Positions 33,760-42,683 of a stretch of 54,419 nucleotides of DNA are shown piece by piece. The position numbers and the translations under genes were made by a program. The stretch spans positions 1-54,419 of the forward strand of contig CAZCCV010000016.1 in NCBI GenBank assembly GCA_964497515.1. Direction: 5' to 3'. Origin of the DNA: CAZCCV01 sp964497515 (GTDB taxonomy: Bacteria; Armatimonadota; UBA5829; DTLH01). The stretch's first letter is position 1, and the number at the start of each line of letters is the position of its first letter. The notes below the pieces were generated by a model. That model saw nothing but the letters and a program-made list of their open reading frames with translations. It had not been told where the DNA came from and searched no databases.

Positions 33760-35421
33760 ATGCCTCGTGAAGCACCATATACCATTCGAAGAGAATCTGT
33801 CGCAATGGAGCGCACACTCGCAGATGTGCGGATGGTGCTCTGGTATGCTACGGCTATTGTTACTTCGAGACTCCACGAAGACAGTGCTCATAGCAGGTTC
33901 TGGCTCACTTCGTGTCTCAGCTTCTTCCTGGCATACACCATTGCAATGCTGCTCACGACGCACTATTTTCAGCGTTTCATTAGAGTGGCTGCAGTGCTGT
34001 CGAGCTTTTTGGAAGTTGGTCTTATTACGCTTCTGGTTTGGGCCAGCTATGCTCCACTCAGCCCGTTCTACCTTTGGTATGTCTTCTATGTAATCAGCAT
34101 ATCGCTTCGCTACGGATTGCAGGTGTCGATAATCGGCTTGGCGGCGAGCATTGTTCTGTATACAGTGGTATCTATCCAAAGCGGGGACATATACTTGCCG
34201 ATGTTCCTCGGATACACGGTCTTCCTGTTTGTTCTGGCGTTTCTCTTCGGAATTATTTCGGAGCGTCAGAGGAGCTATCAGACGAGGCTTGCGGCTGTAA
34301 ACGAACTCGGCGTAGCGCTTGTGTCACTCTCGACTTCGAAAGAGATAATCAGGCTGCTGGTCTCACAGACTGCGGAACTGATTCGTGCAGACCGCTGCTG
34401 GTTCGCCGGTTTTAGGGGCGAAAACTCTGAAGCTACTCCTACAATTGCTGTTGGTGCATCCCCTGAAGAGGTGGACGAGCTCGTTAAGAATCTGGGCGAA
34501 TGGTCACCAGCCATGATTCTGGAGAAAAACCAGGTGGTTGTAACCAACAAACCCAGAAATGATGCCAGCGTGCCCGCAGAAGCGCTTAAGGTTATACAAT
34601 TCAAGTCACTTGCCGCAGTGCCGCTTTATGTTCGAGATGCGCCGGTCGGCGTGCTCTACGCATCGGACAAGATGCCTCACGGGTTCTCTGGCTACGATGT
34701 TGAACTGCTGGATTTGATATCGGCACAGTCTGCTCCTATTATCGAGAATATCCAGCTTTGGGAACGGCTGCAGGAAGCCGCCGCTGGCGAGGAAAGGCTC
34801 AGAATCGCTCGCGACTTGCACGACAATTTCTTGCAGACTCTAAGCGCAATCAAACTCTATCTGGAACGCACCAGATTGCTAATCGACAAAGACTCCGAAA
34901 AAGCGAAGGCATCGGTAGAGCGGTTACACGAGATTTCTACAGAGGGACTTGCGGATGTCAGGTCGTATCTCTCGCAGTTGAGGCTTATGGGGCCGGAACC
35001 TTCTCGCTTTGGACAAGCTGCGGAACAGTCGGCTGTTCAGGCAGCGCGGCGCGGTGGCTTCGTGATACATACCGATATCGATATACCAGAAGATGCTTTC
35101 GACCGAGAGTTATCCCTAGCCGCTTTCCAGATACTTCGAGAGTTGCTTAACAATGCTGTGAAGCACGCAGATGCCACAAATGTTTGGGTAATGGCTCGTT
35201 TTGAGGATGGAAGCCTGAAGATGGAAGTGCGCGATGATGGCGTGGGGTTCAACCTGGAAGAAGGCAGAAAAGCGAGCGAAAAAGGGCATTTGGGGCTGGT
35301 AGGAATCGAAGAGCGGGTGGGCGAACTCGATGGCAAAGTGGAGTTTTTCAGCAGTCCTGGCGATGGAACACGAGTTGAAGTAGTACTGCCGACAAAAGCG
35401 AACAGCGACCCCGAGGATTGA
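33760..35421 (+). CDS. Membrane sensor histidine kinase with GAF domain (NarX/DegS class)
   Basis: About 553 residues from ATG 33760. Five or six transmembrane segments occupy about 40-175 (MASE1-like layout), then a GAF domain at about 195-345 (LVSLSTSKEIIRLLV to YDVELLDLISAQSAPII). HisKA_3 has phospho-acceptor H354 in RIARDLHDNFLQ. The ATP-binding domain has ELLNNAVKHA, DDGVGF and GHLGLVGIEERV. The sensed signal is unknown. It is coupled to the response regulator (TAATATG junction). Confidence 0.88.
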   Translation: MPREAPYTIRRESVAMERTLADVRMVLWYATAIVTSRLHEDSAHSRFWLTSCLSFFLAYTIAMLLTTHYFQRFIRVAAVLSSFLEVGLITLLVWASYAPLSPFYLWYVFYVISISLRYGLQVSIIGLAASIVLYTVVSIQSGDIYLPMFLGYTVFLFVLAFLFGIISERQRSYQTRLAAVNELGVALVSLSTSKEIIRLLVSQTAELIRADRCWFAGFRGENSEATPTIAVGASPEEVDELVKNLGEWSPAMILEKNQVVVTNKPRNDASVPAEALKVIQFKSLAAVPLYVRDAPVGVLYASDKMPHGFSGYDVELLDLISAQSAPIIENIQLWERLQEAAAGEERLRIARDLHDNFLQTLSAIKLYLERTRLLIDKDSEKAKASVERLHEISTEGLADVRSYLSQLRLMGPEPSRFGQAAEQSAVQAARRGGFVIHTDIDIPEDAFDRELSLAAFQILRELLNNAVKHADATNVWVMARFEDGSLKMEVRDDGVGFNLEEGRKASEKGHLGLVGIEERVGELDGKVEFFSSPGDGTRVEVVLPTKANSDPED

Positions 35422-35798
35422 TTCTGCCAGCAGAAAAAAGGTCGGCGCCCTCAGCGTATGGATTCCGGCGGCGGGGAATGGCCTATATCCAATAGCGCAT
35501 CGAGCCGAAATACTCGCATAATGAGCACTTCGAGGCGGCAATTAAAAAATCAGAGAACCCGTCTGTTTCCGAATAGAACTGCCTGCCGACCTCTATAAAC
35601 CAGTTTATCCATCCAAGGCAACAGCTACAATTCCCCGATTGTCGTATTTTATGTCGGTGAAAAGTACTACTCCGAGTAATACGAAGGGACTACGAAAGCC
35701 GTTATCGAGCAGGCGCAAGTATAGAGGTGTGCGTGTAACATTAGCAGATTGCGTCCGGTGGATAGAATTCAACAAGAGAGTCCTGTTCCAACAGGTGT
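35422..35798. other. 377-bp gap between histidine kinase and WYL regulator
   Basis: No gene is supported; a 65-codon reading frame on the plus strand has no ribosome site and runs into the WYL gene. CCTGTT/AACAGG (35782-35795) forms a short hairpin beyond the 3' ends of the convergent genes. Otherwise I see nothing in it. Confidence 0.4.
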
Positions 35799-36812
35799 TT
35801 ACAAGACTAGTTCTCTTTCGTTGCTGGGACTTATAGGCTCTGGGGCAAATACTTCCTTTGTGTAGCGCGCTACCATACGGATTGCTGTCTCAGCAATACT
35901 AGCCCTCAGTTCCGGTGGGTCGAGAACTTCGGCTTCAGCACCCCAGCTTAGCACCCAGAAACCAATTTCTTCTATCCCCGCCACTTTGGCCGACAGAATG
36001 ACTCCGCCGTCTTCGGTGTCTTCCAGTTCCTGAGTGTGGTGCCGTCGGCTTTCTCGGATTATCTGTGCGACTTTAGGAGTGAACTTCACCCGCACAAGAT
36101 ATTCCTGCGCTCCGGTCCACATCTCCCAGCTTTTGGCATAGAAGCTGTCTACCGAGAAATCGTGCGGCAACTGGAATGACTCTCCTGTCTCCTGAGCAGA
36201 GAGCACGCGGACAAGCTTGAGTTGTATAATCCGCTGGTGCAGATGAGATTTAGCGATAAGATACCAGTTGTGCCTTCGAAAGACCAGCGCGTATGGCTCT
36301 ATAACAAACTGCTTGGTGTTTCCGCTTCTGTGCGAATTGTAGTCGATCAGAAGCTGCTTATTGTGCTCAACAGCATTGGTGATGCACTGAATAGCGGGTG
36401 ATCCCAGGTCGTTTAAGTTCTGGGCAGGGGTCATGATAGCAGATCGTTTCAAGTTCGACTGTACAGCCTCAAGCGTATCACCAGTTAGCGCCGATTCAAT
36501 CTTCTTCCACGTGGATGCAGCGTGCTCCGAGAATATTCCGCTGCGCTGAAGTGCTCCCGAAGTGAGAGCGAGATGTGTCGTCAGCACTTCTTTTGGGGTC
36601 AGGTTGAGTCGGCTGGGCAGCGGGCGTTCGGCGATATAATAGCCGCCATCTTCAAAGCAGACTGATATATGCAGCTCTTTCGCCAACGCTTCGAGGTACC
36701 GATAAATCGTCCTTTCAGACCGGCCAAGCTTTTTTGCCAGCTCGCTGATAGTAAGTCCTGGCCTGTTCTGCAGCAATTCCATCATCTGCAAAAGTAATAC
36801 GGATTTTGGCAT
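35799..36812 (-). CDS. HTH-WYL transcriptional regulator
   Basis: About 337 residues from ATG 36812 (MPKSVLLLQMMELL), preceded by GGGGG. N-terminal HTH_11 (GLTISELAKKLGRSERTIYRYLE, parts TISELAKKLG and ERTIYRYLEAL), central WYL domain (IDYNSHRSGNTKQFVIEPYALVFRRHNWYLIAKSH, read as PYALVFRRHNWYLIA) and a C-terminal WCX extension (VEYLV..KFTPKVA; GFWVLSWGAEAEVLDP). WYL domains sense nucleic acids or nucleotides and often control defence or DNA repair genes, but none is nearby. Repeated GAATTC motifs upstream suggest autoregulation. Confidence 0.85.
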   Translation of the reverse strand: MPKSVLLLQMMELLQNRPGLTISELAKKLGRSERTIYRYLEALAKELHISVCFEDGGYYIAERPLPSRLNLTPKEVLTTHLALTSGALQRSGIFSEHAASTWKKIESALTGDTLEAVQSNLKRSAIMTPAQNLNDLGSPAIQCITNAVEHNKQLLIDYNSHRSGNTKQFVIEPYALVFRRHNWYLIAKSHLHQRIIQLKLVRVLSAQETGESFQLPHDFSVDSFYAKSWEMWTGAQEYLVRVKFTPKVAQIIRESRRHHTQELEDTEDGGVILSAKVAGIEEIGFWVLSWGAEAEVLDPPELRASIAETAIRMVARYTKEVFAPEPISPSNERELVL

Positions 36813-36863
36813 CCTGACCCCCGGTAACGTCAAACTCACTTAATGTATTAGCGACAATACTTG

Positions 36864-36912
36864 GAATTCCTCCTGTAAGTGTCAGAATTCCACCACAAAA
36901 ATGCCAGAATTC
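36864..36912. promoter_or_regulatory. Phased triple operator upstream of the WYL gene
   Basis: Three GAATTC cores lie at 36864-36869, 36885-36890 and 36907-36912, spaced 21 and 22 bp, two helical turns. Two have the longer form TGYCAGAATTC. They lie 52-100 bp upstream of the WYL start, in the position of an operator array. Confidence 0.45.
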
Positions 36913-36933
36913 AATAATAGTGCGGACGAGCAG

Positions 36934-36967
36934 ATAGATCCCTCAGAGAATTGTCTGAGGGATCTAT
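36934..36967 (-). terminator. Strong hairpin after the PEP-CTERM gene
   Basis: ATAGATCCCTCAGA (36934-36947) and TCTGAGGGATCTAT (36954-36967) are perfect 14-bp arms with loop GAATTG. It directly follows the 3' end of the PEP-CTERM gene and insulates it from the WYL operators. No T tract follows. Confidence 0.6.
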
Positions 36968-36993
36968 ATTCGATTATTCAGATGACTGATATT

Positions 36994-37623
36994 CTATCTG
37001 CGTCTGCGAATAGCTACACCAACTGTGCCCATTACTCCTGACATAAGGGCAATTATACTGTCTGGTTCCGGAACAACTGGAGTTGTTGAGCGATCGAACC
37101 AGGTTTCAGTCCCATATCCTGGCGGAGCAAATGCAGTCCATTTGACTGTGTCGCTTCCGGGCTTGCTTGAGTCTACTCCTGCAACGTGGCAAAGAAATCC
37201 AGGATCACTACTATCTGGACGCACATTGGCAGGTGTTGTGGAGTCCGAAATGTATCTGAAAGTGAATGTGCCCCCCGGAGCCAACGCAGGCGGTGTATAC
37301 CACTTGTTGGGCTGGCTGGCGATTTCAAAGGCACTCCAACCTTTTCCAGACCACACCCAACCATCTGGAATTTCAAGGATAGTATCTGGTGCAGGCAGGT
37401 TAAATGGCTCCAGAGTCCAGACGATTACGTCGTAGCCTTCGGTAGTGTCACCAGCTATGCCGGTAAGATTGTACAGCACTAATGTGAACTCGTTTCCTGT
37501 TACGGTCAGATCGACACCAGTCAGTTCCTCCGATTTGGCAGAGTTCCACGATTGTGCCATTACGCTCGCATTAGCAATTACGAGGAGTGCAAAAACGCAC
37601 ATAAGCAGTCTGGTAATTCTCAT
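36994..37623 (-). CDS. PEP-CTERM-sorted surface protein
   Basis: 209 residues from ATG 37623, preceded by AAAGGAG. Signal peptide MRITRLLMCVFALLVIANA, cut near VMAQ. The mature part is beta-rich with no recognised domain. The end is a PEP-CTERM sorting signal: VPEP, a hydrophobic stretch and RRRR. Exosortase would cut it at the outer face of the inner membrane and pass it to the surface or exopolysaccharide; no exosortase is in the window. The fold resembles short secreted PEP-CTERM proteins common in Armatimonadota and Planctomycetota. Confidence 0.8.
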   Translation of the reverse strand: MRITRLLMCVFALLVIANASVMAQSWNSAKSEELTGVDLTVTGNEFTLVLYNLTGIAGDTTEGYDVIVWTLEPFNLPAPDTILEIPDGWVWSGKGWSAFEIASQPNKWYTPPALAPGGTFTFRYISDSTTPANVRPDSSDPGFLCHVAGVDSSKPGSDTVKWTAFAPPGYGTETWFDRSTTPVVPEPDSIIALMSGVMGTVGVAIRRRR

Positions 37624-38098
37624 TGTGTATTCTCCTTTTGCTAACCACATTCTTGTTGGTCGAACAAATCTGAGGAGCCATGCTATGAGAACCGGCAATG
37701 ACGTTCTCGATTCTCGCAATCATCGTGCGGCAACAAGTAGTATGTAGGTCTGTATAACCTACTAGCACAAACTGTGCCTATTGTGGTAATCGTAAAAAGA
37801 CTAGTAGTATTTACAGGTCGGCAAGTGCTGACCCATCTGGAACTCTACTGCTGGATGATGGCGTCCAACAATTGTGGTGCCAGATGCCGTCGCAATTTGC
37901 TATAGGAGTTATCGTCAATGTATAATAACGGTCGATTAGTGGTGATGACGATGGACAGACGGGCGATGGCTTGTCACTCGTCAGGAACTGCCGATCAGCC
38001 GTCTACCCATACCTAACAATAATTTTAGCTTGGCGATGGCTATTCATCAACTGGTACAATTACTGGTTTTCTAACTGACACTTTTGGAGCTATGCGAT
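37624..38098. promoter_or_regulatory. 475-bp intergenic region with divergent promoters
   Basis: No gene. TTGCTA (37897-37902), 18 bases, TATAAT (37921-37926) is a candidate promoter for the clostripain-like gene with a leader of about 165 nt; TTGGCG (38030) with TACAAT (38055), 19-base spacer, is a nearer alternative. GTAGGT/ACCTAC (37744-37762) forms a small inverted repeat upstream of the PEP-CTERM gene. Confidence 0.4.
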
Positions 38099-39337
38099 TT
38101 GAATAGACGGTTTCTTTTTGTAGCAGCGGTTCTTTGCTGTTTTTTGGCGTTGGGGATGCTCGCAGGCTGTGGTGGCGGCTCTGCCAGCGATAAGTTCGGT
38201 GACTCGACAGATGGCCACAGTGGAAACTGGACGGTTCTTGTCTATCTGAACGCCGATAATGATTTGGAACCCTACGGAATACTGAACTTCAACCAAATGG
38301 AGAAGGTCGGCTCAAGTGATCGACTGAAAATTGTAGTGCAGATGGACAGATCTCCGCACTACGATCGAACCAATGGCAACTGGATTGGTTGCAGGCGCTA
38401 TCTGGTAAATAAAGACTCTGACAACCTGATAATGAACTCTACACTGCTCGAAGATATGGGCAATGTTGATATGGGGAATCCAAACACTCTAAGAGAGTTC
38501 ATTCAGTGGGGGCAGCAGAACTTCCCTGCAGAGAACTACTGTCTGGTTATCTGGAACCACGGCTCTGGCTGGAGATCAAGCAAAAGTGTTGCTAAACAGA
38601 CTGTCCCCAGGAACATATCCTTCGATGACACCAGTGGATCTAGTATAAAGACTACCGATCTGCCATTTGCTCTAGCAGGCACTAGCAGGCTGGATGTGAT
38701 CGCTATGGATGCATCGTTGATGCAGATGCTCGAAGTTGCCTACGAAATACGGGGCACAACACGGTTTATAGTTGGCTCCGAAGAAAGCCCGCCAGGGGAT
38801 GGATACCCTTACGACAAGTGGCTTGCCAAGCTTGCATCCAATCCCAGAATGAATCCCAGGCAGTTGGCGAAAGTTATAGCAGAAGAGTACGTCAAGCACT
38901 ATTCCAGCTCAGGATACTACTACCCTGTTACCGAGTCGGTGATTGATACATCCTGGGTTCCTGAAGTTGCCGCCGCAGCCGATGAATTTGCGGCAGCGGT
39001 GCTGCCATTTGCTTCGTCCAACGCATCACCACTAATGACTGCCAGGCAGAGCGCTCAAGCGTACGCCTTTGATTTCTACAAAGATCTGATCGATTATGCT
39101 GGGTTGGTCAACCAGGTCATACCCGACGAAAATGTGTCGTTGGCATTCAACAGGCTGAAGTCTGCGATGTCGTTAGCAGTGATCTTCGAAAGGCATACAG
39201 GAACTTCCGTAGAGCGAAGCCATGGGCTTTCAATATACATGCCTATGCCAGGGGACTACGTTAGCAGTTACGAGACGCTGAGCTTTACCAGAGACTTCCC
39301 GAATTGGATGCGGCTGATAAAGGCGCAAACCTACTAA
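38099..39337 (+). CDS. Clostripain (C11)-family lipoprotein lacking the catalytic cysteine
   Basis: 412 residues from TTG 38099, 9 bases after GGAG; this start puts the signal peptide directly at MNRRFLFVAAVLCCFLALG. Lipobox LAGC (Cys24) predicts a lipoprotein. The C11 fold is recognised by WTVLVYLNADNDLE, WNHGSGW with catalytic His154, and GSEESPPGDGYPY. The catalytic Cys position in the DAC motif is Ser206 here (MDASLMQMLEVAYEI; codon TCG). It is either an inactive peptidase-like binding protein or an atypical serine variant. Confidence 0.8.
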   Translation: MNRRFLFVAAVLCCFLALGMLAGCGGGSASDKFGDSTDGHSGNWTVLVYLNADNDLEPYGILNFNQMEKVGSSDRLKIVVQMDRSPHYDRTNGNWIGCRRYLVNKDSDNLIMNSTLLEDMGNVDMGNPNTLREFIQWGQQNFPAENYCLVIWNHGSGWRSSKSVAKQTVPRNISFDDTSGSSIKTTDLPFALAGTSRLDVIAMDASLMQMLEVAYEIRGTTRFIVGSEESPPGDGYPYDKWLAKLASNPRMNPRQLAKVIAEEYVKHYSSSGYYYPVTESVIDTSWVPEVAAAADEFAAAVLPFASSNASPLMTARQSAQAYAFDFYKDLIDYAGLVNQVIPDENVSLAFNRLKSAMSLAVIFERHTGTSVERSHGLSIYMPMPGDYVSSYETLSFTRDFPNWMRLIKAQTY

Positions 39338-39353
39338 GCTGACTCAAAAAATG

Positions 39354-39382
39354 TGGAGGCGTTGTTCAAAAAGACGCCTCCA
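39354..39382 (+). terminator. Hairpin after the clostripain-like gene
   Basis: TGGAGGCGT (39354-39362) pairs with ACGCCTCCA (39374-39382) over an 11-base loop. No T tract follows. Confidence 0.5.
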
Positions 39383-39481
39383 TCCTCCGATTGCTACACT
39401 CCAGTCGACATCTGTCTTTGCCGATAATTCCAATGGTCTTGCCAAAAACTCGGTTCCGAAATCGCCGAAAGGATTAGCGTA

Positions 39482-39922
39482 ATGACAAGTGCTGGAGAGA
39501 TGGCAGTCTCCATTGGGACATTAAACGATTATCCGCTTATTACTGTGGCCGGAAAAGTCTCTCCGTGGCAAAGTAAAACCATCGAAGACATTGTAGATGG
39601 TTACGTGATGGAGTCTACAGCCGTCATAACGATCGATACTACCGAGGCTGTGTTTGCGGATGTCGAGAGTGTATCGACGTTTATTCGCACCCTGCGTATG
39701 GGGTGCGTCGAAACGCAGGTGATTGTTATTGCTGGCGGCAGAACTGCAGCAATCTTAAAGACTGCCGGACTGGAGCCTAACGTTTATATCTTGCAGAGTA
39801 TAGACCAGGCAGTCGAGTCAGTTCCCATTCCTGCCTCGGAGTTCCTTTCTTCTCGACGAATGGCGCTGAAGACACTCGAAAGTGATTTACCAGAAATAGA
39901 CGATCTTCCTCTCGCAGCTTAA
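39482..39922 (+). CDS. Degenerate STAS-like protein
   Basis: 146 residues, start ATG 39482 with AAAGGA 8 bases upstream. The length and strand-helix pattern (DYPLITVAGKVSPWQSKTI, VITIDTTEAVFADVESVSTFI, ETQVIVIAGGRTAAILKTAGL) resemble a STAS domain, but the usual D-S-S-G phosphorylation site reads FADVES. It is a single gene closed by a strong terminator. Function unknown. Confidence 0.5.
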   Translation: MTSAGEMAVSIGTLNDYPLITVAGKVSPWQSKTIEDIVDGYVMESTAVITIDTTEAVFADVESVSTFIRTLRMGCVETQVIVIAGGRTAAILKTAGLEPNVYILQSIDQAVESVPIPASEFLSSRRMALKTLESDLPEIDDLPLAA

Positions 39923-39951
39923 TTGTGCTGCTTCTCTGACCGATGGTGAAG

Positions 39952-39988
39952 GGAGCCCTGGAGAGTACTCTCCAGGGCTCCTGTTTTT
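39952..39988 (+). terminator. Rho-independent terminator after the STAS-like gene
   Basis: GGAGCCCTGGAGAGT (39952-39966) and ACTCTCCAGGGCTCC (39967-39981) form a 30-bp perfect palindrome, followed by TGTTTTT. One of the strongest terminators in the window. Confidence 0.85.
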
Positions 39989-40014
39989 GTCTGTCAATTG
40001 TCGACTAGCTCAAG

Positions 40015-40740
40015 TTATAAGTATGGGAATATGGCTTCTATTGCTAGTGCGACAGGGTAGTTTTTCCAGGCAACGAAATCTGGTCTGTCACGAACATCGC
40101 GTTCTTCGGCAGCAGCTTCAATGACGCGTCGGACTGTAAAGCCTCTAGCCGCAACAGCGTTGATATAAGTTGCAAGGGTTCTGTGGCGTATGGTTCCATT
40201 GAAACCACGGCGAGTATCTTCGGTAAAGTACTCGTGACTATTCTCGCATACTCCTTGCGAAGCAGCCATAAGGGCGTGCTCGAAACAAGGGTGTCCCACT
40301 GAGAAGATGAATCTCCCGCCCAGCTTAATAGTCCTCGATATTTCGGCGATTATAGAGCTGAGGCTATCGTATTTGTCTAATGCCATATGACAAATGACGT
40401 CGTCGAATGAACTGTCATCTATTGTGTACAGATCATCAGGCTCACTCTGAACATAGGTGATCCCAAGACGATCAACTGCTTCTCGCTCTTTAGCTTTTCC
40501 TATTACTTTGGGCGATGTATCAACTCCGGTGACAAGTGCTCCGTGTCTGGCCAGCCAACTACAGATCTTACCATCTTTGCAGCACAAGACGAGGACACTG
40601 CGATCTACAGGAGAACCAGTCAGTCGCTCGATGGCGCGTTGAGCCACCATCTGCGCGAGCGCTTCAGCCGCATCGCTCCGCTCGTCTGTCTGTGTCAGCA
40701 CTCTGTCGTATTCAGTCAACTTCTTCTCCACTACACTCAT
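40015..40740 (-). CDS. Class I SAM-dependent methyltransferase
   Basis: About 241 residues from ATG 40740 (MSVVEKKLTEYDRVL); an upstream in-frame start would overlap the previous gene by almost 100 bp. The Rossmann methyltransferase pattern is clear: motif I VLVLCCKDGKICSWLARHG, acidic end of strand 2 GVDTSPKVIGKAKE, motif IV FDDVICHMALDKYD and LKLGGRFIFSVGHP-like post-motif. Motif I lacks the usual GCGxG glycines (LCCKDG). The substrate is not predictable. It follows the GH172-like gene by 34 bp on the same strand. Confidence 0.75.
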   Translation of the reverse strand: MSVVEKKLTEYDRVLTQTDERSDAAEALAQMVAQRAIERLTGSPVDRSVLVLCCKDGKICSWLARHGALVTGVDTSPKVIGKAKEREAVDRLGITYVQSEPDDLYTIDDSSFDDVICHMALDKYDSLSSIIAEISRTIKLGGRFIFSVGHPCFEHALMAASQGVCENSHEYFTEDTRRGFNGTIRHRTLATYINAVAARGFTVRRVIEAAAEERDVRDRPDFVAWKNYPVALAIEAIFPYL

Positions 40741-40774
40741 AGACGTTGCCAGCCTTTCTAAGGCCGGCAGCGTT

Positions 40775-41845
40775 TCACTCCGGCCTGGGAAGGCGCTCTT
40801 CAGCCGATGGCATTGGCGCCCATACTTTGTGAGGTTCTGTCTGATACCAATATGCGACACTCGAATAGTCATCGCTTGCTGAGTTTGCGTGACTATGTTC
40901 TATGGATACTCTAATCGACCTCTCGAATGTTATCGGATCCTCTACGTGAAATCTGTAGACGGTCGTTCGACCCTTTCCCACTTCCTCAGGAAGCGATGCA
41001 CCGTAGTATAAGAATGCGTGAGGCTGCATACCCCATGCGTTGCATACATAGTCTTCGCTGCCAGTTCCGTGTAACCTTGGAGGCCAAGGCTCGCCATCAA
41101 TGACAAACATATCGTCTCCCTCTCCCCACCAACCATCTTGCAGGTTGTGGATGGAGAGATTGCATCCTACAAAGTGTCCACGACCTTCGGCGTCGAGAAT
41201 CTGGTAGTTGCCTTCGTCGGTCAGTTGCTTGCGTGCGATTACTCTCTTGTAGTGCTCTGGGTCAGGGCGATCTGGAACTGGTGGCATCCACCCATCGGTT
41301 GGGTTCTCTCGCCGCCACTTCGCGTGGAAGTATAGGACGTCATCGGGCAAAGGCGTTTTGTACTGCTCATAGTCGACGTAGAAATATATCAATGTGCCAT
41401 CGCCTTCAGCTTCGTTGACGATTTCAATACGGCCTTTGTTCCGAAATGGCATTGCAAACCAGCAGTTCATCGCGGAAAACTTCTCCGATGATCCCGTCAT
41501 ATTGAGAGGCAGCGATTGAAAAGCATTTACTTTGGAATGACCAACTCCGAAAAAATCGCCGACCGGACAATCTATACTCGGCTCTTTTTCGTCGTCCCAA
41601 TAGGCTCTGATGAGAATTCGTCGCAAGTAGTAAGGGTCTGGCGAGTTGAAGGTAAACCATATATGGTTTATAAGCCCCGGCCCCTCAAGGTCGGCTATAA
41701 CGCACGTCTCTCCCTCGGCCAGATCCCACCAGTCTGCGTTGCCGCCGGTTTTGTCCCAGCTTGAGACTCGCATTCTCTTCATATCTCGCGCATATATCAG
41801 CTCACGAAGGGAGCTTCCCACTTCTCTTCTGTTTCCGTCTTTCAT
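40775..41845 (-). CDS. DUF2961/GH172-family glycoside hydrolase
   Basis: 356 residues. Family signatures: RVSSWDKTGGNADWW, LEGPGLINHIWFTF, SIDCPVGDFFGVGH, MPFRNKGRIEIVNE, GWWGEGDDMFVIDGEPWP and LHGTGSEDYVCNAWG. DUF2961 is now GH172, whose known members act on difructose dianhydride or on alpha-D-arabinofuranosides; the Glu/Asp-rich GWWGEGDDM and GTGSEDY loops belong to the active site. No signal peptide. Together with two GH51 enzymes it supports use of furanosidic arabinose or fructose glycans. Confidence 0.85.
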   Translation of the reverse strand: MKDGNRREVGSSLRELIYARDMKRMRVSSWDKTGGNADWWDLAEGETCVIADLEGPGLINHIWFTFNSPDPYYLRRILIRAYWDDEKEPSIDCPVGDFFGVGHSKVNAFQSLPLNMTGSSEKFSAMNCWFAMPFRNKGRIEIVNEAEGDGTLIYFYVDYEQYKTPLPDDVLYFHAKWRRENPTDGWMPPVPDRPDPEHYKRVIARKQLTDEGNYQILDAEGRGHFVGCNLSIHNLQDGWWGEGDDMFVIDGEPWPPRLHGTGSEDYVCNAWGMQPHAFLYYGASLPEEVGKGRTTVYRFHVEDPITFERSIRVSIEHSHANSASDDYSSVAYWYQTEPHKVWAPMPSAEERLPRPE

Positions 41846-42007
41846 CGTGTTCCTCTAACACTCACAAAAACAGGACGCCCACGGCTGTCACGCCTGGAGG
41901 CGCCCCTCAATTATCTTTCCATAGCAGCAGAGAGTTGTCCTTTGATAGTTGCCCTGAAGCTGCAGAAGACTACCGCCACTGACTGGTTTGCTGTTTGATT
42001 CAGACTG

Positions 42008-42652
42008 CTATTTTCTATTCGCAGGCGTTTTTTCTGCCGGCTTAGTAGGTTCTGCCTTTATCGGTTCAGGTTGTCTCTCCTTCGTTGGTGTGGCAGCTGT
42101 GGCCTCAACAAACTGTTTAGCGATGTTACCTGCCCACGCAGCAATCTTCGGGATGTCGATGAATCCTACGATTCTTGCCGCAACAGCGCGCTGCTTATCT
42201 GGCGCTACTGCGAACAGAAAGAACTCCTGTCCGGAGCGCGTATATACTGCAACAGCGCCGTTCTTGACAATTGTTGTATCGTAAATCGACCTCAACCAGC
42301 CATCTTCGGACGGCAGAGCCTTTTCGAAAACAGACACGATGCTTGCAGTATCCGGCTTTGCCCCAAGCTGCATTTGGATTACGCGAACCTGCTTGACGCC
42401 GCGTACTGCTTCTGAGAGCGCAGTAAGATCGATTTGCGCCAGAGCCTTGCCAACCTCTCCTTCAGTTCCAGCAATACCCTGAGCGAAAGCAGGAATCATC
42501 ATTTTCACGGCCTCCAGAATATCGGAGTCGCTCAGGTTGATCTCTGTCAGCAGAGTTGTGCCAGGCGGCATCGGGATGCTGGGTGTCTCTTCTGCGTGGA
42601 TTGCCATCACCGAAAGAGCCAACGCAAGGGTTATGAACAAAACTGTCCTCAT
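42008..42652 (-). CDS. Secreted protein of unknown function, tandem paralogue A
   Basis: About 214 residues from ATG 42652, preceded by GGAGG. Signal peptide MRTVLFITLALALSVMAIHA. The mature part starts with a short proline segment (IPMPPGTTLL), then about 150 residues of mixed alpha/beta (VKQVRVIQMQLG, WLRSIYDTTIVKNGAVAVYT), and ends in a Pro/Lys/Glu-rich tail from about 185. Its neighbour at 42684 has the same layout (IPVPKGANITLEM). I do not recognise a family. Likely periplasmic. Confidence 0.65.
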   Translation of the reverse strand: MRTVLFITLALALSVMAIHAEETPSIPMPPGTTLLTEINLSDSDILEAVKMMIPAFAQGIAGTEGEVGKALAQIDLTALSEAVRGVKQVRVIQMQLGAKPDTASIVSVFEKALPSEDGWLRSIYDTTIVKNGAVAVYTRSGQEFFLFAVAPDKQRAVAARIVGFIDIPKIAAWAGNIAKQFVEATAATPTKERQPEPIKAEPTKPAEKTPANRK

Positions 42653-42683
42653 ATATGCCTCCAATAGTTGCTACCGTTCGCAG

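Noticed and set aside
35630..35740. c-di-GMP-I riboswitch-like phrases (CGAAGGGA, ACGAAAGCC) between histidine kinase and WYL gene
   Set aside because: The order, spacing and closing stem of the family are missing, and no gene follows in the right orientation.
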